A stretch of DNA of 64,000 nucleotides, from contig NZ_CP018870.1 in NCBI RefSeq assembly GCF_001941845.1, positions 4,718,001 through 4,782,000 on the forward strand, read 5' to 3'. The translations under genes were made by a program, and so were the position numbers. The DNA is from Streptomyces sp. TN58 (GTDB lineage Bacteria > Actinomycetota > Actinomycetes > Streptomycetales > Streptomycetaceae). Numbering within the stretch: position 1 is the first letter of the stretch; each line of letters begins with the position of its first letter. Shown in pieces: positions 25,621 to 32,424 of this stretch. The notes below the pieces were generated by a model. The model was given only the letters and a program-made list of their open reading frames with translations, had not been told where the DNA came from and searched no databases.

Positions 25621-27714
25621 TCAGAAGCGGCCGCCACCGCCCATGCGGCCCCGGGTGCCGCCGCCGCCGAAGGACCCCGGTCCCCCGCCCCCGCCGAAGC
25701 CTCCGCCGCCCCTGCCGCCGCCACCCCCGAAGCCGCCCCGCAGGATCTCGCCGAGGATGATCCCGCCGAGGACGGCGCCGCCCTGCCCGCCGCCGCGCCG
25801 GCCCGCGAACGGGTCCTGGTACGCCCGTACGTCCTGCTCCGCCAGCTGCTGCGCCTGCCGCGCCAGCGCGTCCGCCTGCTGGGCCTGCGCCAGCGCCTCC
25901 GACGGGTCGCGCTCCGCCAGCGCCGCCGCCCGCTCCAGCCGCCGGCCCGCCTCCGCCAGCCGTGTGCGGGCCTGGCTGCCCACCGCACCCCGGGTCGTGG
26001 TGATGTAGTCGGTCGCGGCGCCGGCCGCACTGCGCGCCGCCAGCATGGCCTGGTCGAGGAGGGCCGCCGCCCGCTGCCGGCCCGACTCCCGCTCCCGCAC
26101 CCCGGCCAGGGCCTCGTCCAGTGCCGCGTCGGCCTCCTCCACCCGGCGCAGCACGTCGATCGGGTCGTACCGGCCGGCCGCCTCCTCCTGCCGTACGACG
26201 GCCAGTACCGACTCGGCGCGGCCGATGCGCCCGCGCAGGTCCGCCGTCGAGGCGCCCTCGGCGGTGCCGGTCAGCAGCCCGCGGGCGTCCGCGAGGTCGG
26301 CCTCCGTCTCCGTCAGCGCGCCCGGCAGCTTTCCGGCCGCCTCCGCCAGCTCCTGCGCCCGCCGCTCCACCGCGTCCATCAAGGTCGCCGCCTGACCCAC
26401 CGCGCCCTCGGCGGACCGTACGTGCACCGCCGCCGTGCCGTTCTCGCCGGCGTCGACCGCCGCGTGCGCCAGCCCCAGGCTGGTCGCCGCGAACAGCAGC
26501 CGGTCCTTGGCCTGTTCGGGATTGGAGGAGACCGGCGCGGAGGCGGAGTCCGCGTACCGCCGGGCCAGCGCGGTCAGCGTCGCCTCGGCGGTGGTGGTGC
26601 GCCCGGTCAGCTCCAGGTAGCGCTCCTCGACGGCCGCCAAGGCCTGCGGGGCGTTCCGCTCCAGGTCCCGCAGCCGGTCGAAGTCCGCGGCCTGGGCGTC
26701 CAGCCGCCGGTTCGCCTCGGTGCAGCGGGCCACGATCTCGTCCAGCATCCGGCGCCGGGCGGCGTCGTCCTCCGGGTAGGCGTCGTCGAGCTGCTGGCGC
26801 AGCCGGAAGGCGCGCGTCAGCTCGCCCTCGGCGTACTCCACGGCCGCCGTGAAGGGAGCCGCCGCCTCCTCGCCGAACTCGGCGACGGCGAAGCCCAGTT
26901 CCTCCGCGCTGGTGCGGACCGCGTCGTCCGTCTCCACCAGCAGCGACTTCGCGCGGCCGTCCAGTTCCGGCAGCGGCAGGCGGTCGGGCGCCCCCTCGGG
27001 CCAGCCGGGCCCGGTCGTCGTCCCGCGCCCGCCGGCCGCCGCCTCCCCGCGCTTGCGGCGCCGGTACGCGTACACGCCCAGCGCCCCGGCCGCACCGACC
27101 GCGACCACCGGGAGCACGAAGTCCCCGGCGCCGCCGCCCTCGCTCCCGCCGCCGGGGTCGGGCGGGCCGGGCGTGATGGTCGGCGCCGGTACGGGCTGCC
27201 CGCCGAGGACCGCGTCGTAGCCGTTCGCCGCGCCGATCGCCGCGCCGGCCCAGTCGTTCTGCCGCAGGGGCGGCTCGATGGCGGTCCGCGCCACCTCGGC
27301 CAGCTGCGCCTCGGTGAAACCGGAGTCGACATCGGCCGAATAGGCGTACTGGCGGGCCCCGGTGGCCACCGCCAGCAGGACGTCGTCCCGGCCCAGGCCG
27401 TTGCGCTGCGCCGTGGCGTCCGCCCAGCTCTGGGCGGAGCGACCGGAGAAGTCCCGCACGTACGCCACGAAGAGCTGGATCCTCCGGTCGTCGTACAGCT
27501 CGTCGAGGGCGGCGGTGACGGCGGGCTCCCGGTCGCCGAGCGCGCCGACGAGGTCGGTGATCTGCCCCTGCTGCGACAGGGCGACGGGGTCCTCGGCGCG
27601 TGCGCTCGGAGCCTGGACGGCGCCCCAGCCGCCGAGCGCCAGCAGTCCGGCGGCCAGGGCGAGTCCGGCCCGTACGCGTGCTCTGCTGCGCGGCTCGATT
27701 CTCGGCGGGATCAC
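25621..27714 (-). CDS. TPM-domain membrane protein with Gly-rich tail
   Basis: A 697-residue envelope protein. Signal peptide (residues 1-40, ARVRAGLALAAGLLALGGWG); extracellular TPM/YgcG domain (about 45-170: ALSQQGQITDLVGALGDREP, IQLFVAYVRDFSGRSAQSWA, GRDDVLLAVATGARQYAYSA); Gly-rich linker; membrane segment (about 198-218, FVLPVVAVGAAGALGVYAY); a long cytoplasmic helical region (about 240-600) likely coiled coil; and a Gly/Arg/Phe tail (residues about 650-697, GGGGFGGGGGPGSFGGGG). Probably co-transcribed with pspA downstream. TPM proteins are linked to membrane and photosystem maintenance elsewhere; role here is inferred. Confidence 0.85.
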   Translation of the reverse strand: MIPPRIEPRSRARVRAGLALAAGLLALGGWGAVQAPSARAEDPVALSQQGQITDLVGALGDREPAVTAALDELYDDRRIQLFVAYVRDFSGRSAQSWADATAQRNGLGRDDVLLAVATGARQYAYSADVDSGFTEAQLAEVARTAIEPPLRQNDWAGAAIGAANGYDAVLGGQPVPAPTITPGPPDPGGGSEGGGAGDFVLPVVAVGAAGALGVYAYRRRKRGEAAAGGRGTTTGPGWPEGAPDRLPLPELDGRAKSLLVETDDAVRTSAEELGFAVAEFGEEAAAPFTAAVEYAEGELTRAFRLRQQLDDAYPEDDAARRRMLDEIVARCTEANRRLDAQAADFDRLRDLERNAPQALAAVEERYLELTGRTTTAEATLTALARRYADSASAPVSSNPEQAKDRLLFAATSLGLAHAAVDAGENGTAAVHVRSAEGAVGQAATLMDAVERRAQELAEAAGKLPGALTETEADLADARGLLTGTAEGASTADLRGRIGRAESVLAVVRQEEAAGRYDPIDVLRRVEEADAALDEALAGVRERESGRQRAAALLDQAMLAARSAAGAATDYITTTRGAVGSQARTRLAEAGRRLERAAALAERDPSEALAQAQQADALARQAQQLAEQDVRAYQDPFAGRRGGGQGGAVLGGIILGEILRGGFGGGGGRGGGGFGGGGGPGSFGGGGTRGRMGGGGRF

Positions 27715-27726
27715 ATTTGGGAGGGT

Positions 27727-27960
27727 ATGAGCCGTTCATCCTGCCCGCATCCGCAGCAACGCGCAGTGACCCCGTCCGGGAGCCGTCGTCGGCAGCCCAC
27801 GAAGAAGATCATGGCCGCGGCCGTGCTCACCGTGGCCGCCCTCGCCCTCTTCGCCCCTCCGGGTGGCCTGCAGGGCCCGGGGGTCCTCGCCGAGGGCCCC
27901 CGGCAGCCCCCTGGGGGGTGTCCGGCGGATCAGGGCCGGGCCCGGGCTGTCCGCCCCTGA
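27727..27960 (+). CDS. Possible small membrane or secreted protein (77 aa)
   Basis: An open frame starting ATG at 27727 with GAGGGT upstream. It has a basic N-terminus and one hydrophobic stretch (IMAAAVLTVAALALFAPPGG, about residues 28-47), then a Gly/Pro-rich tail that stops two bases before the MITE-like element at 27962. It could be a real small gene divergent from the TPM gene, or a gene shortened by the insertion, or chance. The tail looks less protein-like than the N-terminus. Confidence 0.3.
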   Translation: MSRSSCPHPQQRAVTPSGSRRRQPTKKIMAAAVLTVAALALFAPPGGLQGPGVLAEGPRQPPGGCPADQGRARAVRP

Positions 27961-27961
27961 T

Positions 27962-28130
27962 CTAGGGCCTGTATCGAGTTGCCCCGCGGCGTCGCGACGC
28001 CCGGCACGCACCCTCGGCGCACGAGCCGAATGTCCTGGTAGCGGAGCTACCAGGACATTCGGCTCGTGCGCCGAGGGCACGCACCGAACGCCGCTCCTTG
28101 CTCCACGGGGCAACTCGATACAGGCCCTAG
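27962..28130. mobile_element. MITE-like palindromic element, 169 bp
   Basis: Perfect 25-bp terminal inverted repeats (27962-27986 and 28106-28130) beginning CTAGGGCCTGTATCGAGTTG. Inside, 28011-28042 and 28046-28077 form a perfect 32-bp palindrome with a 3-base loop. No coding capacity. The CTAG at both ends suits the target duplication of IS5/IS427-type elements (inference), so this is probably a non-autonomous derivative. The right CTAG supplies the TAG stop codon of sdhB at 28127-28129. The strong hairpin may also terminate transcription from both sides. Confidence 0.75.
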
Positions 28131-28897
28131 CCCTTGCGGCGGCCGATCCTGCTGCCCAGCCACACCAGCGGGTCGTACTTGCGGTCCACCGCCCGCTCCT
28201 TCAGCGGGATCAGCGCGTTGTCGGTGATCCTGATGCCCTCGGGGCAGACCTCCGTACAGCACTTGGTGATGTTGCAGTAGCCGAGCCCGTGCTCCTCCTG
28301 CGCGGTCCGCCTGCGGTCGAGCCCCGCCTCCGCGGCCGCGTCCAGCGGGTGCATGTCCAGCTCCGCCACCCGCATCAGGAAGCGCGGACCGGCGAAGGCC
28401 GACTTGTTCTCCTCGTGGTCACGCACCACGTGACAGGTGTCCTGGCACAGGAAGCACTCGATGCACTTCCTGAACTCCTGCGAGCGTTCCACGTCGATCT
28501 GCTGCATCCGGTACGCGCCCGGCGCCACCCCCTCGGGCGGCACGAAGGCCGGCACCTCCCGTGCCTTCTCGTAGTTGAAGGACACGTCCGTGACCAGGTC
28601 CCGGACGACGGGGAAGGCGCGCAGCGGCGTGATCGTGATCGTCTCGGTCCGCTCGAAGGTCGACATGCGCGTCATGCACATCAGCCGGGGCCGGCCGTTG
28701 ACCTCCGCGCTGCACGAGCCGCACTTGCCCGCCTTGCAGTTCCACCGCACCGCCAGGTCCGGGACCTGGGTGGCCTGCAGCCGGTGGACGATGTCCAGGA
28801 CCACCTCGCCGTCGTGCACCTCGACGGTGAAGTCCCCGAGCGCCCCGCCCTCCGCGTCGCCCCGCCAGATCCGGAAGCTCGCCTCGTACGTGCTCAT
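28127..28897 (-). CDS. sdhB: Succinate dehydrogenase/fumarate reductase iron-sulfur subunit (Sdh1 type)
   Basis: A 256-residue protein carrying electrons from the flavoprotein to the membrane anchor. The N-terminal [2Fe-2S] ferredoxin domain has Cys54, Cys59, Cys62 and Cys74 (CKAGKCGSC ... LMC); the C-terminal dicluster domain has CIECFLCQDTC and CNITKCCTEVCPEGI for the [3Fe-4S] and [4Fe-4S] centres. Start overlaps the sdhA stop by ATGA. The TAG stop lies inside the terminal CTAG of the adjacent MITE-like element, so the native 3' end may have been altered; the protein still ends in a normal-looking basic tail. Confidence 0.93.
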   Translation of the reverse strand: MSTYEASFRIWRGDAEGGALGDFTVEVHDGEVVLDIVHRLQATQVPDLAVRWNCKAGKCGSCSAEVNGRPRLMCMTRMSTFERTETITITPLRAFPVVRDLVTDVSFNYEKAREVPAFVPPEGVAPGAYRMQQIDVERSQEFRKCIECFLCQDTCHVVRDHEENKSAFAGPRFLMRVAELDMHPLDAAAEAGLDRRRTAQEEHGLGYCNITKCCTEVCPEGIRITDNALIPLKERAVDRKYDPLVWLGSRIGRRKG

Positions 28898-30810
28898 CCG
28901 TGCAGCTCCTCTTCGGCGAGGTACTTGACCAGCTCTTCCTTGTCGAACAGTGCGAGCAGGTCCGGGCGGATGGGGTCGGTGCGGGTCCGGACCAGCTCGA
29001 TCCGGTCGGCCGCCGGGTCCGCCGGCGCGGGGTCCACGGGCCGGCACAGCAGGTTCACCGGGCGCCAGGCCCGCTCCATCGCCGGGCAGTCCTCGCGGGT
29101 GTGCCCGCCCCGGCTCTCCGTACGCTCCAGGGCCGCGCGGGCCACGCACTCGCTGACCAGCAGCATGTTCCGCAGGTCCAGGGCCAGGTGCCAGCCCGGG
29201 TTGAACTGCCGGTGGCCCTCGACACCGGCCCGGGAGGCCCGTACGCGCAGGGTCGCGAGCCGCTCCAGGGCCTCGGCCATCTCACCCTCCCGGCGGATGA
29301 TGCCGACGAGGTCGTTCATGGTCGTCTGCAGCTCCTGGTGCAGCGTGTACGGGTTCTCCGCGCCGTCGGCGGCGTGGAACGGGGCCAGCGCCTCCGCCGC
29401 CGCCGCGTCGATCTCCGCCTGGGAGACGGCCGGGCGCCCCGCGGGTGAGGCCGCGTACTCGGCGGCGTGCAGCCCGGCCCGCCGTCCGAAGACCAGCAGG
29501 TCGGAGAGGGAGTTCCCGCCGAGCCGGTTCGAGCCGTGCATCCCGCCGGCGACCTCGCCCGCCGCGAACAGTCCGGGCACCCCGACGGTTGCCGCCGTCT
29601 CGGAGTCGACCGCGATCCCGCCCATCACGTAGTGGCAGGTCGGGCCGACCTCCATCGGCTCCGCCGTGATGTCCACGTCCGCCAGCTCCTTGAACTGGTG
29701 GTACATGGACGGCAGCCGCCGCCTGATCCGCTCGGCGGGCATCCGGGTGGACACGTCGAGGAAGACCCCGCCGTGCGGGGAGCCGCGGCCGGCCTTCACC
29801 TCGGAGTTGATGGCCCGCGCCACCTCGTCGCGGGGCAGCAGCTCGGGCGGGCGCCGGTTGTGGTCGGGGTCCTCGTACCAGCGGTCGCCCTCCTCCTCCG
29901 ACTCCGCGTACTTCTCCTTGAACACCTCGGGGACGTAGTCGAACATGAACCGCCTGCCCTCGGAGTTGCGCAGCACCCCGCCGTCGCCGCGCACGGACTC
30001 GGTGACGAGGATCCCCTTCACCGACGGCGGCCAGACCATGCCGGTCGGGTGGAACTGCACGAACTCCATGTTGAGCAGGGGCGCACCCGCGAGGAGGGCC
30101 AGCGCGTGCCCGTCGCCGGTGTACTCCCAGGAGTTGGAGGTGGTCTTGAAGGACTTGCCGATGCCGCCCGTCGCCAGGACCACGGCCGGGGCCTCCAGCA
30201 CGAAGAAGCGGCCGGACTCCCGCTCGTAGCAGAAGGCGCCCGAGACCGCCGGCCCGTCCTTGCGGCCGTGGTCCTTCAGGACGCGGGTGACCGTGCACTC
30301 CTGGAAGACCTTCAGCCGGGCCTCGTAGTCCCCGTACTCCCTGAAGTCCTCCTGCTGCAGTGCGACGATCTTCTGCTGGAGGGTGCGGATCAGCTCCAGG
30401 CCGGTGCGGTCGCCGACGTGCGCGAGGCGGGGGTACTCGTGTCCGCCGAAGTTGCGCTGGGAGATCTTCCCGTCGGGGGTGCGGTCGAAGAGCGCGCCCC
30501 AGGTCTCCAGCTCCCACACCCGGTCAGGGGCCTCCTTGGCGTGGAGCTCCGCCATCCGCCACTGGTTGAGGAACTTCCCTCCGCGCATGGTGTCGCGGAA
30601 GTGCACCTGCCAGTTGTCGCCGTCGTTGACGTTGCCCATGGAGGCGGCGATCCCGCCCTCCGCCATCACCGTATGGGCCTTGCCGAAGAGGGACTTGCAG
30701 ATCACGGCCGTACGGGCGCCCCGCTCACGGGCCTCGATCGCGGCCCGCAGCCCCGCTCCGCCGGCGCCGACGACGACCACGTCCCACTGCTGCCGTTCCA
30801 CTCGGGCCAT
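28894..30810 (-). CDS. sdhA: Succinate dehydrogenase/fumarate reductase flavoprotein subunit (Sdh1 type)
   Basis: A 638-residue flavoprotein. FAD dinucleotide loop VVVGAGGAGLRAA (about 12-24); the covalent-flavin His is His46 in GKAHTVMAEGG; substrate-site features include NMEFVQFHPTGM, TESVRGDGG and the C-terminal HTRED. The tripartite order anchor-flavoprotein-iron sulfur with sizes 274/638/256 matches mycobacterial Sdh1 (Rv0249c-Rv0247c) rather than the classical sdhCDAB, whose anchors are two small proteins. It would oxidise succinate and reduce menaquinone at the cytoplasmic membrane. The frame starts one base after the anchor's stop. Confidence 0.93.
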   Translation of the reverse strand: MARVERQQWDVVVVGAGGAGLRAAIEARERGARTAVICKSLFGKAHTVMAEGGIAASMGNVNDGDNWQVHFRDTMRGGKFLNQWRMAELHAKEAPDRVWELETWGALFDRTPDGKISQRNFGGHEYPRLAHVGDRTGLELIRTLQQKIVALQQEDFREYGDYEARLKVFQECTVTRVLKDHGRKDGPAVSGAFCYERESGRFFVLEAPAVVLATGGIGKSFKTTSNSWEYTGDGHALALLAGAPLLNMEFVQFHPTGMVWPPSVKGILVTESVRGDGGVLRNSEGRRFMFDYVPEVFKEKYAESEEEGDRWYEDPDHNRRPPELLPRDEVARAINSEVKAGRGSPHGGVFLDVSTRMPAERIRRRLPSMYHQFKELADVDITAEPMEVGPTCHYVMGGIAVDSETAATVGVPGLFAAGEVAGGMHGSNRLGGNSLSDLLVFGRRAGLHAAEYAASPAGRPAVSQAEIDAAAAEALAPFHAADGAENPYTLHQELQTTMNDLVGIIRREGEMAEALERLATLRVRASRAGVEGHRQFNPGWHLALDLRNMLLVSECVARAALERTESRGGHTREDCPAMERAWRPVNLLCRPVDPAPADPAADRIELVRTRTDPIRPDLLALFDKEELVKYLAEEELHG

Positions 30811-30811
30811 G

Positions 30812-31636
30812 TCAGAAGATCCTCGGGTCGGTGAAGGCGCCGTTCGCCAGCAGGTAGACGTAGAAGTCGCACAGGGCCACGCTGACCAGGGAGGCCCAGG
30901 CGAGCTGCATGTGGCGGGAGTTGAGCCGGCTGACCCAGCCCCAGAGCCGGTAGCGGACCGGGTGCTTGGAGAAGTGCCGGAGCCGGCCGCCCATGATGTG
31001 GCGGCAGGAGTGGCAGGACAGCGTGTAGGCCCAGATGAGCACGATGTTGACCAGGAACAGCAGGGTCCCGAGGCCCATGTGGCCCCACGCGTAGTCCGCG
31101 TCGCGGAAGGTCAGCACCGTGTCGTAGGTGAGGATGCCGGCGACCGGGATCGCCGCGTAGAAGAAGTACCGGTGGGCGTTCTGGAGGATCAGCGGGAAAC
31201 GGGTCTCACCGGTGTACCGGGTGTGCGGCTCGGCGACGGCGCAGGCGGGCGGTGAGGCCCAGAAGCCGCGGTAGTAGGCCTTGCGGTAGTAGTAGCAGGT
31301 CAGCCGGAAGCCGAGCGGGAAGACGAGGATCAGCAGGGCGGGGGACAGGCCCCACCAGCTGCCGAAGAGGTCCCAGTTGGGGCCGCCGCGCATCTGCGCG
31401 CAGTTCTCCGCGAGGCACGGGGAGTAGAAGGGCGAGACGTAGGGCGCCGCGTAGTAGTCGGCGCCTGCGAAGGCCCGCCAGGTCGAGTAGACGATGAAGG
31501 CGAGCAGCCCGGCCGCGGTGCCGGCGGGGGCGAGCCACCACCGGTCCGTCCGCAGGTGCCGGGCCGCGATCGCGGCGCGGGAGGCGTCGTGGACGCCGCC
31601 GGGCCGCTGCTGGGGTCGTTCCGTGCCTGTGGCCAA
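30812..31636 (-). CDS. Sdh1-type membrane anchor (cytochrome b-like) subunit
   Basis: A 274-residue protein with five hydrophobic segments (about residues 27-47, 83-103, 146-166, 178-200 and 238-260). Several His residues lie near membrane edges (NAHRYFFY, WGHMGLG, CHSCRHIMGG, SRHMQLAW) and could bind heme b or quinone. The CHSCRH motif is distinctive. It heads the sdh operon. The TTG at 31636 is preferred because GGAG precedes it by about 9 bases; a GTG further in is an alternative. The role as anchor is inferred from operon position and similarity in layout to mycobacterial Rv0249c. Confidence 0.8.
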   Translation of the reverse strand: MATGTERPQQRPGGVHDASRAAIAARHLRTDRWWLAPAGTAAGLLAFIVYSTWRAFAGADYYAAPYVSPFYSPCLAENCAQMRGGPNWDLFGSWWGLSPALLILVFPLGFRLTCYYYRKAYYRGFWASPPACAVAEPHTRYTGETRFPLILQNAHRYFFYAAIPVAGILTYDTVLTFRDADYAWGHMGLGTLLFLVNIVLIWAYTLSCHSCRHIMGGRLRHFSKHPVRYRLWGWVSRLNSRHMQLAWASLVSVALCDFYVYLLANGAFTDPRIF

Positions 31637-31793
31637 AGAGGACTCCGGTAGGAGTGATGAGGGGACGCTCCCGGCGGCGAGGCGGCCGGGGCCTGGGGCG
31701 CGGTGCGGGGTGGACGGCGTGCGGGCCGTGTACGGGCGGCGTCGGGACGCGTGGGATCGCGGCCCGCGAGAGGGGCTTGTCGACCAGGCCGGA

Positions 31794-32039
31794 TCAGGGA
31801 GCGGCACGAGGCGTCGTGGGCCCGGCCTGGTCGGCAGGACACCCCCCGAGGCCCTCGTCGTCGGAGTCCGTCCACAGTGCGCTGTCGTAGGGGGTGTCCG
31901 GGACCGTCACCATCCGGGACGGGTCCGGCGCGTCCGGCGCGGGCCTGTGGCGCGCGGCCCGCTGTTCCAGCCGCTCGACCTTGCGCGTCAGCTCGTCCAG
32001 GTTGCGCCGTACTGCGGTCAGATCGTCGTGCAGGGACAT
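31794..32039 (-). CDS. Small coiled-coil hypothetical protein
   Basis: An 81-residue protein. The first 30 residues form a heptad helix (LTAVRRNLDELTRKVERLEQ); the rest is acidic and Pro-rich with TVPDTPYDSALWTDSDDEGL. No family recognised. GGAAGTGAGGG before the ATG is a good ribosome-binding site. It lies upstream of the sdh operon on the same strand with a 157-base gap, so it could share its transcript. Confidence 0.6.
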   Translation of the reverse strand: MSLHDDLTAVRRNLDELTRKVERLEQRAARHRPAPDAPDPSRMVTVPDTPYDSALWTDSDDEGLGGCPADQAGPTTPRAAP

Positions 32040-32424
32040 GACTTGCCCTCACTTCCGCCAGGGTGCGGTGGCAACGCTCATGTGCGCCAGCGAGTGTCGC
32101 GCCTGGGGCCCCGGTTGTGAAGGGGACGTGCGGCGATTGCGGGCGCGCAGGCGCGAACCGTGCGCCCCTCCCCGTCGCCTCCTCCCGTCCCTCCCGCCGT
32201 CCCCTCCGCCCCTCCCGTCGCCTCCTCCCCCTCCCCGGGGAGCGTCCCCCGCCCGCAAGCGGGATTGGTCCGCACGGGTGGGGTTCGCGGCGTGGCGAGA
32301 GGCGGCTGCGGAGGGTGCGGAGCGCCGTCGATTTCAGTGGAGTCCGGCAACCGGTGTGATCAGCTCCATATACCGCCGAACGTGATCATGCTTCCCCCAC
32401 GCCCCGCCCCCGGAGGTACCACCC
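32040..32424. other. Intergenic region with a polypyrimidine tract
   Basis: About 385 bases between divergent genes without a supported gene. From 32162 to about 32240 the plus strand is nearly all C and T with regular CCTCC/CCGTC motifs (for example CGCCTCCTCCCGTCCCTCCC). The last 60 bases hold an AT-richer stretch (CAGCTCCATATACCG) and GGAGGTACC before the next ATG. Confidence 0.5.

Noticed and set aside
24830..27960. Long open frames on both strands overlapping the pspA and TPM genes
   Set aside because: Translations are Arg/Gly/Ala-rich without any recognisable fold, while the chosen frames give clear PspA and TPM domains.
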